Positions 7,414 through 16,856 of a DNA stretch of 64,000 nt are shown here, piece by piece; the first letter of the stretch is position 1, and every line of letters begins with the position of its first letter. The notes under the pieces were generated by a model, which saw only the letters and a list, made by a program, of their open reading frames with translations, was not told the DNA's origin and did not search any database. The position numbers were made by a program, and so were the translations under genes. The stretch comes from Gilliamella apicola (GTDB taxonomy: Bacteria > Pseudomonadota > Gammaproteobacteria > Enterobacterales > Orbaceae): the NCBI RefSeq assembly GCF_003202915.1, contig NZ_QGLP01000006.1:1-64000 (forward strand), given 5' to 3'.

Positions 7414-7438
7414 AAGGCATAACAAAATGTTATGCCTT
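7414..7438 (-). terminator. Hairpin downstream of mnmE, probable terminator
   Basis: A perfect 10-bp stem AAGGCATAAC / GTTATGCCTT with a 5-nt loop sits 36 bp after the mnmE stop. On the minus strand it is followed by TTAATTTTATC, a weak U tract. Confidence 0.6.
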
Positions 7439-7474
7439 ATTCATGGATAAGAGTGGAAGTGAGTAAACCCTAAC

Positions 7475-8836
7475 TTATTTGCCAATACAGAATGAACTGA
7501 ATATTCTTCCTAATAAATCATCAGATGTAAATTGCCCTGTAATTTCACTTAAGGCTTCTTGAGCTAATCTTAGCTCTTCGGCTAAAAGTTCACCAGCATG
7601 AAATATGGTAAGTTGGTATTGACCATTATTTAAATGCTCAGAGGCTTTTTCAAGTGCTTGCAGATGACGACGTCGAGCCAAAAAGCCACCTTCTGTACTA
7701 CTTGAAAACCCCATAGCTTGTTTTAGATGCTCACGCAATAATGTCACACCCTCACCTGTTCGAGCGGATAATTGAATAAGCGAATATCCCTCTTCTTCGC
7801 TATAACCAAGTGCCTCACCCGTTAAGTCAGCTTTGTTGCGAATCACAGTAACAGGTATATTTTTCGGCAATCGTTCAATAAATTCTGGCCAAAGTTTTTC
7901 AGGGTTGGTTTCATTTGTTGTTGTGCTATCGACCATAAATAAAACCCGATCGGCTTGTTCGATTTCTTGCCATGCACGCTCAATACCTATCCGCTCTACT
8001 TCATCACTGGCTTCACGCAGTCCAGCGGTATCAATGATGTGCAAAGGCATACCATCAATGTGAATATGTTCACGCAGTACATCACGAGTAGTACCTGCAA
8101 TATTAGTAACAATAGCTGCATCACGGCCAGCTAATGCATTGAGTAAACTTGATTTTCCGGCATTTGGTCGACCAGCAATAACAACTTTCATACCTTCGCG
8201 TAATAAAGAGCCTTGTTTAGCTTCTTGGCGAACTTCGTTTAATTGTTCAATAACTTGATTAAGCTCTGCTTCTATTTTACCGTCAGAAAGAAAATCAATC
8301 TCCTCTTCTGGAAAGTCGATAGCTGCTTCGGTAAAAATGCGCAAATGAATCAAGGATTCAACCAGTGCATTGACTTTTTTAGAAAATACACCTTGCAAAG
8401 ACGAGATAGCAGATTTGGCCGCTTGTTCTGAACTGGCATCAATTAAGTCAGCAATCGCTTCGGCTTGAGCTAAATCAAGTTTATCATTTAAAAATGCCCT
8501 TTCCGAAAACTCACCCGGTTTAGCAATGCGAACGTTAGCTATTTCAAGTACGCGTTTTAAAAGTAGATCTAAAATGACTGGGCCACCGTGACCTTGCAAT
8601 TCAAGGACATCTTCACCTGTGAATGAATGCGGATTAGGAAAAAATAGCGCAATACCTTCATCAAGTGTTGAGCCATCGTTAGCTAAAAATGGGAGATATT
8701 CGGCATACCTTGGTTTAGGTAATTTACCTAATACTGCCTGTGCTACCTCTTGCGCTTTAGGACCTGATATGCGCAATATGCCTACACCGCCTCGACCTGG
8801 CGGCGTTGCTTGCGCAACAATTGTATCTGATTTCAT
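7475..8836 (-). CDS. mnmE: tRNA uridine-5-carboxymethylaminomethyl modification GTPase MnmE
   Basis: MnmE works with MnmG to add the (carboxymethyl)aminomethyl group to the wobble U34 of several tRNAs, using methylene-tetrahydrofolate and GTP. The 453-aa length matches E. coli (454). The N-terminal tetrahydrofolate-binding domain starts [19 protein letters not shown]. The G domain has [12 protein letters not shown], a TTRD switch, DTAGLRE and NKAD. The C-terminus is the invariant FCIGK with the functional Cys. yidC, the usual upstream neighbour in E. coli, is absent. The last 18 bp of mnmE (trmE) form the attachment site for SGI1-type islands, which matters for the accessory genes just downstream. 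Confidence 0.97.
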   Translation of the reverse strand: MKSDTIVAQATPPGRGGVGILRISGPKAQEVAQAVLGKLPKPRYAEYLPFLANDGSTLDEGIALFFPNPHSFTGEDVLELQGHGGPVILDLLLKRVLEIANVRIAKPGEFSERAFLNDKLDLAQAEAIADLIDASSEQAAKSAISSLQGVFSKKVNALVESLIHLRIFTEAAIDFPEEEIDFLSDGKIEAELNQVIEQLNEVRQEAKQGSLLREGMKVVIAGRPNAGKSSLLNALAGRDAAIVTNIAGTTRDVLREHIHIDGMPLHIIDTAGLREASDEVERIGIERAWQEIEQADRVLFMVDSTTTNETNPEKLWPEFIERLPKNIPVTVIRNKADLTGEALGYSEEEGYSLIQLSARTGEGVTLLREHLKQAMGFSSSTEGGFLARRRHLQALEKASEHLNNGQYQLTIFHAGELLAEELRLAQEALSEITGQFTSDDLLGRIFSSFCIGK

Positions 8837-8887
8837 ATTGGTTTATAGCTAATTTAAAGTTTAATAGTTAATAATATCATGGACGCG

Positions 8888-8920
8888 CGGCAAAAACAGT
8901 AATGACTACCGCTTTTGCCG
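8888..8920. repeat. Inverted repeat between sanA-like gene and mnmE
   Basis: CGGCAAAAACAGTA pairs with TACCGCTTTTGCCG (12 of 14 positions) around a 5-nt loop. A second small dyad, CGCTAATTTTAGCG, lies next to it. Neither has a clear T tract. It may terminate the tag-sanA transcript, as it lies 42 bp after the sanA-like stop. Confidence 0.45.
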
Positions 8921-8961
8921 TTATTCGCTAATTTTAGCGTATTTTATCCATTATTTCGTGG

Positions 8962-9564
8962 TTAATTCGCTGGTTTTGTATTATTACTAGGGTGGTCAAA
9001 GAGCCAAGAATTTGCTAATGCAAGTGGCTCGCGAATTAATGCAACATACCTATCACCATTATTAAAGCTTAATGGAGCAGATAAGCCCGATACATCATGA
9101 ATACCAGAACGTTTAGCCAGCATTATTGAACGTAAAATATGGAAATCATTAGTTACTATTACCGTTTTTCCTAAGTGTACAACTCGATTGGCAAAAATAA
9201 ATTGTTCTGCAGTACGTTTGGATTGGTCCTCTTGATAAACTCGGTCTGCATTAATCCCATTGTCGATAAGATATTTAGCCATCACACTTGCTTCTGTTGC
9301 TGATTCATCTGGACCTTGACCTCCACAAACTATCACTTTGGTATTGGGATTATTTTGCAAATAATTAATGGCGGTATTTAATCTAATTTGTAAAGTAAGT
9401 GGCGCTTGAGCTGGTGTGCCAACCACCTGTGATCCTAAAACGACTAAGGTATCAGCATTGGTGGTTGGTTTTTGTTTAGCAAAGATAAAAATAACAACGT
9501 TACAAATGATAAAATAAACTAATAGAGCGATTAGGCAATATTTTATTAAATTCATAATTGTCAT
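8962..9564 (-). CDS. SanA/YdcF-like DUF218 envelope protein
   Basis: The 200-aa protein has one N-terminal transmembrane helix (about residues 7-29) and then a DUF218 domain facing the periplasm. Motifs visible are DTLVVLGSQV, VCGGQGPDESATEASVM, RTAEQ and TNDFHILRS. E. coli relatives (SanA, YdcF, ElyC) affect envelope integrity and peptidoglycan or lipid-carrier metabolism at high temperature, but their biochemical activity is not firmly known. Of these, length and topology are closest to SanA. An AAGGGG site 8 nt upstream supports the ATG at 9564. It follows tag by 11 bp, so the two are co-transcribed. Confidence 0.8.
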   Translation of the reverse strand: MTIMNLIKYCLIALLVYFIICNVVIFIFAKQKPTTNADTLVVLGSQVVGTPAQAPLTLQIRLNTAINYLQNNPNTKVIVCGGQGPDESATEASVMAKYLIDNGINADRVYQEDQSKRTAEQFIFANRVVHLGKTVIVTNDFHILRSIMLAKRSGIHDVSGLSAPLSFNNGDRYVALIREPLALANSWLFDHPSNNTKPAN

Positions 9565-9575
9565 TAATTTTCCCC

Positions 9576-10127
9576 TTATTTTTTAAAACAATCTTCGAAA
9601 TGGTCGTTAACTAACCCCATCGATTGCATAAATGCATAACAAATTGTTGTGCCAACAAATGTAAATCCTCTCTTTTTTAGTGCTTTTGACATTTTATCGG
9701 ATATTTCTGTGCTAACAGGGACTTCACTTTTATCTTTGAAATGATTGATGATTGGCTTACCATCAACGAATGACCAAATAAATTGCGAGAAACTCTCATT
9801 ATTATTTTGCATAGCTAAGTAGGCATGCGCATTTTTCACGATGCTATTGAGCTTTAAACGATTGCGAATTAAGCCTTTATTTTCGAGTAATAATTCTATA
9901 TCAGTTGCGGTTAATTGGATAATTTTTTCCGGTTGAAAATTGAAGAAACATCGCCGATATTCGTCTCGCTTTTTTAATACAGTGATCCAAGATAATCCGG
10001 CTTGTTGACCTTCAAGACAAATTTTTTCAAATAATTTAAGGCTATCATATTGAGGATAACCCCATTCGTTATCATGATAATCAATATATAACGGGTCATT
10101 TGAGACCCAACTGCACCGTTTTGTCAT
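9576..10127 (-). CDS. tag: DNA-3-methyladenine glycosylase I
   Basis: Tag removes 3-methyladenine (and 3-methylguanine) from alkylated DNA, opening base-excision repair. The 183-aa protein has the full family pattern: RCSWV (Cys5), YHDNEWG (His18), LEGQQAGLSWITVLKKR with the key Glu39 and Trp47, and a C-terminal DHFEDC (His176, Cys180). Cys5, His18, His176 and Cys180 correspond to the zinc-snap ligands of E. coli Tag. It is the first gene of a two-gene unit with the SanA-like gene and is divergent from the MHS transporter at 10374, across a 246-bp promoter region. Confidence 0.95.
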   Translation of the reverse strand: MTKRCSWVSNDPLYIDYHDNEWGYPQYDSLKLFEKICLEGQQAGLSWITVLKKRDEYRRCFFNFQPEKIIQLTATDIELLLENKGLIRNRLKLNSIVKNAHAYLAMQNNNESFSQFIWSFVDGKPIINHFKDKSEVPVSTEISDKMSKALKKRGFTFVGTTICYAFMQSMGLVNDHFEDCFKK

Positions 10128-10373
10128 AATTATTTCATCCTAAAATTTTCAAATCATTATAAACGATAACTTGATAGAATTATTATTTAATATCAATTTT
10201 TATACACAATATAAATCAAACAGACAGATCGTTATTGTTGATTAATTTTTTTTATGATTAAAAAAAAGAGCATATTTTATGGCAGAATGATCTTTCATTT
10301 TTAGGATTTAGTCAAAAAATAGGCATTTTCTTTACTGACTATATTTATTTAACAATAAGAATAAGGTTTTTTC

Positions 10374-11723
10374 ATGAGTCAATCTGAAATTAACGCTGAA
10401 TGGCAGCCAGTCGCACGGCCATTGAATAGTAAGGATTTTAAAACATTAATATTGTCATCTTTAGGTGGAACGCTTGAATTTTATGACTTTGTGATCTACG
10501 CACTATATATTGATACCATTGTCAAACCACTGTTTTTACCACCGACCTTGTCGCCTATAACTTTAGATTTATTTGCTTGGGGTATATTCGCTGCGGGTTA
10601 CTTGGTTCGCCCTGTAGGTGGAATTATCATGGCACACTTTGGAGATAAAGTTGGACGTAAACAGATGTTTACCTTAAGTGTGGCGATGATGGCCTTACCT
10701 ACTTTTATTATCGGTATTTTACCTACTTATGAAACAATTGGTATTATTGCGCCACTGTTACTGTTGCTGATGCGTATGTTACAAGGTGCTGCTATTGGCG
10801 GTGAAATGCCGGGGGCATGGGTATTTATCGCAGAGCATACACCAAAACAACGTTATGGTTTGGGCGTCGGTACGTTAACTTCAGGCATCACCGGTGGTAT
10901 TTTACTTGGCTTTTTCGTTACGATTATGGTTGATCTCTATTTTACTAGCCAAAATATTTTAGATTATGCATGGCGTATTCCATTTATTATTGGTGGTATT
11001 TTTGGAGTAATTTCCGTCTACTTACGAAAATTTTTATCAGAAACCCCGATCTTCAAGGAGTTAGCCGCCCGTAAAGCTTTAGAAAAAAGTATTCCTGTCG
11101 TGACTGTTATAAAAAAACATAAAACAGCTTGTTTGATTGTCGCTTTATTAACTTGGTCATTATCAACCGCTATTATGGTTGGTATTTTAATTACTCCAGG
11201 CCGTATTGTCGGCGGTATGTATCATTTTGCTAATCTTGATTGGCGTATTGGTGGCTGTATTGCCGCTTTAACATTATCTATTGGTTGTGTTATTTCTGGT
11301 TGGTTAGATGATAAATTAGGTACAGCCAAAACAGTAATCCTGACTTGGGGCGGATTAGCTGTGGTTAGTATCTATTTTTATAGTTCATTAGCACCAGATA
11401 TGTCATTAACAAAACTTTATTCGATTTGGGCACTATTTGGCTTATTTATTGGATCGATCGCCATGACTCCAGTTATAGGTACCAGAACATTTCCACCAGC
11501 TATTCGTTATTCTGGTTTATCGTTATCTTATAATTTAGCTTATGCGTTATTTAGTGCAATTACTCCTACATTAACTATCTATTTATTGAGCCCTGATCAT
11601 ATATTAGGTGAATATAGTTATCTTGGTGCAGGTATTTATATTTCATCTGTAGCGGTACTTGCGGTTTTAGTTGGTTTTTCAACATTAGCCCAAAAAGGTT
11701 GGCAGAATAAAGCAAATAACTAA
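10374..11723 (+). CDS. MFS transporter, metabolite:H+ symporter (MHS) family
   Basis: The 449-aa protein has 12 predicted membrane helices. It starts with the MHS-type N-terminus SLGGTLEFYDFVIYALY, where the Glu and Asp in TM1 are conserved. It then has GYLVRPVGGIIMAHFGDKVG and GRKQMF (motif A), and QGAAIGGEMPGAWVFIAEH in TM4-5. MHS members take up organic acids and osmolytes (ProP, KgtP, ShiA, citrate permease CitH types) by proton symport. The substrate is not readable here; a dicarboxylate or citrate-like acid is plausible. It is a single gene ending at a strong terminator. Confidence 0.8.
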   Translation: MSQSEINAEWQPVARPLNSKDFKTLILSSLGGTLEFYDFVIYALYIDTIVKPLFLPPTLSPITLDLFAWGIFAAGYLVRPVGGIIMAHFGDKVGRKQMFTLSVAMMALPTFIIGILPTYETIGIIAPLLLLLMRMLQGAAIGGEMPGAWVFIAEHTPKQRYGLGVGTLTSGITGGILLGFFVTIMVDLYFTSQNILDYAWRIPFIIGGIFGVISVYLRKFLSETPIFKELAARKALEKSIPVVTVIKKHKTACLIVALLTWSLSTAIMVGILITPGRIVGGMYHFANLDWRIGGCIAALTLSIGCVISGWLDDKLGTAKTVILTWGGLAVVSIYFYSSLAPDMSLTKLYSIWALFGLFIGSIAMTPVIGTRTFPPAIRYSGLSLSYNLAYALFSAITPTLTIYLLSPDHILGEYSYLGAGIYISSVAVLAVLVGFSTLAQKGWQNKANN

Positions 11724-11751
11724 TCAGTTGATTCATAAAGAAGAGCAACTA

Positions 11752-11777
11752 AAAACAGGGCGATTGCCCTGTTTTTT
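11752..11777 (+). terminator. Rho-independent terminator of the MHS transporter gene
   Basis: AAAACAGGGC-GATT-GCCCTGTTTT followed by TT is a perfect stem with a tetraloop and flanking A and T tracts. It can act in both directions, so it may also stop gor read-through. Confidence 0.9.
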
Positions 11778-11800
11778 ATTGAGAATATGATGAACCTAGA

Positions 11801-11839
11801 ATGTATTAATATAGATGTATTAATATAAATGTATTAACG
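11801..11839. repeat. 14-bp tandem repeat at the gor 3' end
   Basis: ATGTATTAATATAG, ATGTATTAATATAA and ATGTATTAACG follow each other with a 14-bp period. The last copy overlaps the stop codon and final Met codon of gor. It looks like a short slippage-type expansion. Confidence 0.8.
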
Positions 11840-13186
11840 CATTGTAACAAACTCTTCCGCTGCTGTTGGGTGTATAGCAATAGTGTTGTCAAAGTCCTTT
11901 TTAGTTGCGCCCATTTTTAATGCTACAGCAAAACCTTGTAAAATCTCATCCATCCCATAACCAATACCATGAATACCAACTATTTTTTCTTGTTCACCAA
12001 TACAAACTAATTTCATTTTGCACGGCTGACGATGAGAAGTTACGGCGGTATACATAGCCGTGAATGTAGATTTATAAACTTTTACGTTTTCAGGTCCATA
12101 TTGCAGCATAGCCTGTGGTTCACTTAAACCAACGGTACCGATCGGTGGGTGAGTAAATACTACAGTTGGAATATTGCTATAATCTAAATGTTCATTAGGT
12201 TTATTATTGAAAAGCCGTTCGGATAAACGCCGGCCAGCAGCCACGGCAACAGGCGTTAATGCCGCCGCACCGGTATCATCGCCAACCGAATAAACTCCCG
12301 GTACGTTGGTGTTTTGATATTCATCAACAACTATAAATCCATTGCTATCAACCTTAATACCTGCCGCAGATAAGTTCATCTCTTTGGTTGCCGGCTCTCG
12401 ACCAATGGCCCAAACTAAACAATCAACCGTATAACTTTCGCCATTTTCTAATGTTAACGTTAATGATTGATCACTATTTTTGTTAACAGAAGATGGAATG
12501 GCAAAGGTATGTAAATGCTGGCCATCTTTGGTTATCACTTCCATTAGTGTTTCTACAATTAGCGGATCGAAAGCTCGCAATGGGGTTCCTTGTCGAACAA
12601 ATTGATGAGTCTCAGCACCGAGTGAATGTAAAACACTGGCTATTTCACAAGCTATATATCCGGCACCGACAACCGCCACTCGTTTAGGTAAGACTTTTAA
12701 TTCAAAGAATCCATCGGAAGTTATTCCATATTGCGCACCGGGGATATTGGGAATAGTTGGCTTACCACCAACCGCAATAAGAATATGATCAGCACTAAAC
12801 CGTTCGCCATTGACGTCAAGCGTTTTGCTATCAATAAATTTAGCATATCCATGGATCACATCAACATTATTATTGTTTAGTACTCGATCATAAGATTGAT
12901 GAACACGATCAATATAAGCCGTTCGGCTCGCAATGAGTTTATCCCAATCAAAATGATTAATTGTCGTATCAAATCCATAATCAGGGCCATAGTGATTAAT
13001 CGCTTCGGCAATTTGTGCACCATACCACATGATCTTTTTAGGAACACATCCAACATTTACACAAGTTCCCCCCAATAATTTAGCCTCAATAATGGCACAC
13101 TTTTTACCATACGATGCAGCTCGGTTAATTGAGGCAATACCACCACTACCACCACCGATAGCAATATAGTCATAGTGTTTAGTCAT
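11834..13186 (-). CDS. gor: Glutathione-disulfide reductase
   Basis: Gor reduces GSSG to GSH with NADPH and FAD. The 450-aa protein carries the FAD-binding [14 protein letters not shown] near the N-terminus, the redox-active disulfide [13 protein letters not shown] (Cys42, Cys47), the NADPH-binding motif [13 protein letters not shown], the second FAD motif GVYSVGD, and the C-terminal dimer-interface HPTAAEE (His439, Glu444) that completes the active site of the partner subunit. Length and all key residues match E. coli Gor. It is a single gene with its own upstream region, facing the MHS gene tail to tail. Confidence 0.95.
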   Translation of the reverse strand: MTKHYDYIAIGGGSGGIASINRAASYGKKCAIIEAKLLGGTCVNVGCVPKKIMWYGAQIAEAINHYGPDYGFDTTINHFDWDKLIASRTAYIDRVHQSYDRVLNNNNVDVIHGYAKFIDSKTLDVNGERFSADHILIAVGGKPTIPNIPGAQYGITSDGFFELKVLPKRVAVVGAGYIACEIASVLHSLGAETHQFVRQGTPLRAFDPLIVETLMEVITKDGQHLHTFAIPSSVNKNSDQSLTLTLENGESYTVDCLVWAIGREPATKEMNLSAAGIKVDSNGFIVVDEYQNTNVPGVYSVGDDTGAAALTPVAVAAGRRLSERLFNNKPNEHLDYSNIPTVVFTHPPIGTVGLSEPQAMLQYGPENVKVYKSTFTAMYTAVTSHRQPCKMKLVCIGEQEKIVGIHGIGYGMDEILQGFAVALKMGATKKDFDNTIAIHPTAAEEFVTMR

Positions 13187-13350
13187 ATAAAAAATCCTTA
13201 AAACAAATTAGCAATTGATGGTTAATAGCTTTGCATAAAGCCGACAATAAAAAAAGTATTAATTATGAAATTTAACGATAGTTATTAACTATTGATTAGT
13301 TTCGGAGAATAATTTTATTCATTCGCATAAAAAAATTGCTATTGATATGA

Positions 13351-13830
13351 TTATTCCGTACATTTATTCAATGCCTGAGAATTGACAGGTTTAGAATTCA
13401 TTTTTTCGGTAATCTCAAGATAACATTTCCTATCTTCAAGTTTATATAAAATATTATATGTTTTACCCAATTCAGCGGTAAATTGTTGATATTTTGTGGT
13501 ACAAGAAATTTTATCATCTCGTGATTTGCCAATAACTGTTACAAGTTTATTAGCTGGAGATTTAGTTTCAATTGAGGGAACGTATTTAGGATAAATATTA
13601 AATGGTACAATTTTATGTCGGAATACATAGCCAAGACTTTGAAAATTAGAGCAGTTACTAGTTTTACCATCATAAATGTTTAAAGAAAAATAGGTAGGAT
13701 AATCAGTTTCAGTGGTGAATATCAGTTCTGGATCATGGATATTTGCTTCATATAGATATTTTTGAATAGGTACTCGATGACAAGCGACACTCATTAATAT
13801 CATTAACAACACTGTAATTTTTAGTTTCAT
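13351..13830 (-). CDS. Hypothetical lipoprotein, 159 aa
   Basis: The N-terminus (MKLKITVLLMILMSVAC) is a short lipoprotein signal with a lipobox ending at Cys17, so the mature protein should be acylated and anchored in the inner or outer membrane. Residue +2 is His, which does not suggest Lol avoidance. The mature part has four further cysteines (NCSNF, SCTTK, KCYLE, NKCTE), likely forming disulfides in the periplasm, and a beta-rich look. I do not recognise the family. It stands alone between gor and hldE on the same strand. Confidence 0.65.
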   Translation of the reverse strand: MKLKITVLLMILMSVACHRVPIQKYLYEANIHDPELIFTTETDYPTYFSLNIYDGKTSNCSNFQSLGYVFRHKIVPFNIYPKYVPSIETKSPANKLVTVIGKSRDDKISCTTKYQQFTAELGKTYNILYKLEDRKCYLEITEKMNSKPVNSQALNKCTE

Positions 13831-13997
13831 TATTCTATTCCTTATTAGTCATTAAATATGTGATCTTTATTGATACTAAAATAAATCTTAATTGAGATAA
13901 AACAAAGATAAAAATAATGGAAAAAATTAAATAAGAGTAATCATCTATTTAAATAATTGGCTACTTAAATAAGTAGCGAATTATTACTAGATTTTAT

Positions 13998-15422
13998 TTA
14001 TTGTTGTTTAATTTTATCAATGATATTAGTGGTGGAACAACCATCTTCAAAATTGAGGACTTTAACTATTCCACCGGCCTCGATAACTTCTTTTCCACCG
14101 GCGATATCTTCAGGTTTATAATCGCCACCTTTGACTAATACATCAGGTAATATACTGGCAATTAATCGTTGTGGTGTCTCTTCCTCAAAAGGAACCACCC
14201 AGTCCACTGAATCTAACGCGCCCAATACTATCATTCTTTGCATTAATGGGTTAATTGGTCGGGATTGTCCTTTCAATTGTTTTACAGAGGCATCACTATT
14301 TACCGCCACAATTAAACGATCACCAAGTTTACGGGCATTAGCAAGATAGGAAACATGTCCAGCATGTAAGATGTCAAAACAGCCATTAGTCATGACAATT
14401 TTTTCACCCCGCAAGCGTGCTTTTCGAATTTCCTCTTTTAATTCGTCTTCAGTCATCACCCCAAAGCCATCCTCGGCACGAGCACGGATGGCATTACTTA
14501 ATTCTACTTGGGATACCGTTGATGTTCCTAATTTACCTACAACCACACCCGCTGCAGCATTAGCTAAAAAACAGCTCTCTTCAAGTGATTGTCCTGCGGC
14601 TAATGAAGCCGCTAAGGTTGCTATTACAGTATCTCCCGCACCTGTAACATCAAATACCTCTTTAGCTTGCGTTGGTAAATGATAAACGGGTTTATCTAAT
14701 TGAATTAATGTCATCCCTTTTTCACTACGGGTGACAAGCAAGGCTTTGAGATCATATTGTCTGATAAGCTGGTAACCTTTTTCAATGATCTCTTGCTCTG
14801 TTTTACAAACACCAACAACAGCTTCAAATTCAGACATATTTGGGGTTAATAATGTTACACCACGATAACGCTCAAAGTCAGTCCCTTTTGGATCCACTAA
14901 TATTGGTACATGTGCTTTTTTAGCTTGTTTTATCATTGTTTGTACTGCTGTTAATGCACCTTTAGCATAATCTGATAATACCAATACTTTAGAAGTCGAA
15001 AGCGCGATATCAATACGTTCTAGAAGAGGCGTATGATCGACATTAGCAAAACCTTCTTCGAAATCAATTCTAATCAATTGTTGATTTCTAGATAAGACTC
15101 TTAACTTAGTAATAGTTGGATGTGTTGAAACCGATACAAAATCACAATGAACATGACGTTTGGTTAGTTGCTCATCAAGCACTTTAGCCGGTTCATCGAT
15201 TCCAGTAAGACCAATTAACCGCGCTTTACCACCAAGAGAAGTTATGTTCATTGCTACATTGGCTGCACCGCCAGGGCGTTCTTCAAGAGAGTCAATTTTA
15301 ACAATTGGTACCGGTGCTTCTGGGGATATGCGGTTGGTGCCACCATACCAATAACGATCTAACATAATATCACCAACAACTAGAACATTTGCTAGATTAA
15401 ACTCAGGAAGAGAAGTTTTCAT
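13998..15422 (-). CDS. hldE: Bifunctional D-glycero-beta-D-manno-heptose-7-phosphate kinase / 1-phosphate adenylyltransferase
   Basis: HldE catalyses two steps of ADP-heptose synthesis for the LPS inner core. The N-terminal ribokinase-like domain (about 1-315) has [11 protein letters not shown], the substrate loop [11 protein letters not shown] and the catalytic [11 protein letters not shown]. The C-terminal nucleotidyltransferase (about 340-474) has [18 protein letters not shown] with its HxGH motif. Length 474 matches E. coli (477). With gmhA at 22655 it supplies the heptose pathway. It follows tatC by 41 bp, where E. coli has tatD, so operon content has been reshuffled. Confidence 0.96.
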   Translation of the reverse strand: MKTSLPEFNLANVLVVGDIMLDRYWYGGTNRISPEAPVPIVKIDSLEERPGGAANVAMNITSLGGKARLIGLTGIDEPAKVLDEQLTKRHVHCDFVSVSTHPTITKLRVLSRNQQLIRIDFEEGFANVDHTPLLERIDIALSTSKVLVLSDYAKGALTAVQTMIKQAKKAHVPILVDPKGTDFERYRGVTLLTPNMSEFEAVVGVCKTEQEIIEKGYQLIRQYDLKALLVTRSEKGMTLIQLDKPVYHLPTQAKEVFDVTGAGDTVIATLAASLAAGQSLEESCFLANAAAGVVVGKLGTSTVSQVELSNAIRARAEDGFGVMTEDELKEEIRKARLRGEKIVMTNGCFDILHAGHVSYLANARKLGDRLIVAVNSDASVKQLKGQSRPINPLMQRMIVLGALDSVDWVVPFEEETPQRLIASILPDVLVKGGDYKPEDIAGGKEVIEAGGIVKVLNFEDGCSTTNIIDKIKQQ

Positions 15423-15463
15423 TTAGTTATCCTTTACTTGTATTGAGTAAATCACATATCAAT

Positions 15464-16231
15464 TTATTGTTGATCATCAACACTCTCATCGTCATCATCT
15501 GCGATGACTTTTTTTCTTGGTTGATAGAAACGGGCAAAAAACGTCCCAATTTCAAATAATAAACAGATAGGTACAGCTAATAAAATTTGTGAAAATACGT
15601 CCGGTGGGGTTACAAACATCGCTACAGCAAACACACCGACAATAATATAAGGTCTTTTTTTACGTAAGTTTTTAGGAGTAGTAACGCCAGTCCAGCACAG
15701 TAAAATAATCGCGACAGGGACTTCAAATGCAAAACCAAAGACAATAAATAACGTCATAACAAAATCAAGATATTTAGTTATATCGGTGTTTATCGCAACA
15801 TCAACTGGTGCCGTATGAATAAAAAAGTAAAAAGCGAGTGGAAATACTGCAAAATAGGCAAATGCAATACCAATATAAAAAAGTACCGTGCTGGAAATGA
15901 TTAACGGCATAATCAGCCGTTTTTCATGTTGATATAATGCCGGAGCAATAAACCCCCATATTTGATACAAAATATAAGGAATCGAAATAAATATTGAAAT
16001 AACTGCGGTCAGTTTGATCGGAGTAAAAAAAGGTGCCGCAATGTCAGTTGCAATCATACTGCTACCTTTAGGTAATTGGCTAATCAGCGGATTGGCAACA
16101 ATATGGTAGATATCATTTGAAAAAAAGAGTAGACCCGCTAATACGAATAATATACAGATAATACATCGTAAAAGTCGTGTTCTTAGTTCTACAAGATGAC
16201 CTATAAGTGGTTGCGTAGCGTCGTCTGTCAT
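15464..16231 (-). CDS. tatC: Sec-independent protein translocase TatC
   Basis: TatC is the multi-spanning receptor of the twin-arginine translocase; with TatB it binds the signal peptide of folded precursors. The 255-aa protein has six membrane segments and the conserved cytoplasmic N-terminus [16 protein letters not shown]. The cytoplasmic C-tail is acidic and charged (DDDDESVDD). Its ATG overlaps the tatB stop by 4 bp, indicating translational coupling in the tatABC operon. tatD does not follow; hldE does. Confidence 0.96.
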   Translation of the reverse strand: MTDDATQPLIGHLVELRTRLLRCIICILFVLAGLLFFSNDIYHIVANPLISQLPKGSSMIATDIAAPFFTPIKLTAVISIFISIPYILYQIWGFIAPALYQHEKRLIMPLIISSTVLFYIGIAFAYFAVFPLAFYFFIHTAPVDVAINTDITKYLDFVMTLFIVFGFAFEVPVAIILLCWTGVTTPKNLRKKRPYIIVGVFAVAMFVTPPDVFSQILLAVPICLLFEIGTFFARFYQPRKKVIADDDDESVDDQQ

Positions 16232-16569
16232 AATTTATCTTTATCTGAATGAATTGTTATATCTGTTTGGCTGACTGAATCAATCTCTTTTTGTAGTGAT
16301 TCAGTAACCCGTTTTAATTCATCAATGGATTCTTGGATTTCGGGTGTAAGCGTGTTTAAACCACTTTGCTCTGCTTTTTTTAAGCTATCTTGTAACTCTT
16401 GTAGTTTAAGTTCTTTATTCAATTCTAACTGAACTGTTGCTGACATACGACGAAGTACTTTTATCCAGCCAGCGACAGTTTTAATTGCAATAGGCAGACG
16501 TTCTGGCCCCAATACCACCAGCCCGATAATTAAAACTAATAGTAGCTGACCAAAGCTAATATCAAACAC
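16228..16569 (-). CDS. tatB: Sec-independent protein translocase TatB
   Basis: TatB (113 aa) starts [20 protein letters not shown], a periplasmic N-terminus followed by a short membrane helix with the conserved Glu and GPERLP hinge, then an amphipathic helix and a long charged, coiled-coil-like cytoplasmic tail. It pairs with TatC in the substrate receptor. It is shorter than E. coli TatB (171 aa) through loss of the poorly conserved C-terminal tail. It starts 3 bp after tatA and overlaps tatC. Confidence 0.95.
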   Translation of the reverse strand: MFDISFGQLLLVLIIGLVVLGPERLPIAIKTVAGWIKVLRRMSATVQLELNKELKLQELQDSLKKAEQSGLNTLTPEIQESIDELKRVTESLQKEIDSVSQTDITIHSDKDKL

Positions 16570-16572
16570 AGG

Positions 16573-16782
16573 TTACTCTTTATTGGTATGGTTATCTTCA
16601 GATGATTCAAAATTTATGACTTTTTGTGAATCATCTTCTTTTTGATCATCATCGTCATTCATGGCTTTTTTAAAACCTTTAATTGAAGCTCCAAGATCAG
16701 AGCCCAATGATCGTAATTTTTTTGTTCCAAATAATAGGGCGATAACCGCTACAAATATGAGTAGTTTGGGCAAACTTGGCAT
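16573..16782 (-). CDS. tatA: Sec-independent protein translocase TatA
   Basis: TatA (69 aa) forms the translocation assembly. It has an N-terminal membrane helix (PKLLIFVAVIALLFGTKKL) with the FGTKKL hinge, an amphipathic helix (SLGSDLGASIKGFKKAM) and an acidic tail with a DDDDQ stretch. It is the first tat gene of the cluster, about 75 bp after ubiB on the same strand, and is followed within 3 bp by tatB. Confidence 0.95.
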   Translation of the reverse strand: MPSLPKLLIFVAVIALLFGTKKLRSLGSDLGASIKGFKKAMNDDDDQKEDDSQKVINFESSEDNHTNKE

Positions 16783-16856
16783 ATGATAACTACCTCCAAA
16801 AGCTTAAAATAGTCAGATTATACACTTAAACAGTGAGATTCCCAAAAATAACTCAC

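Noticed and set aside
13998-15422. Several plus-strand ORFs across hldE
   Set aside because: They are antisense shadows of a fully conserved gene.
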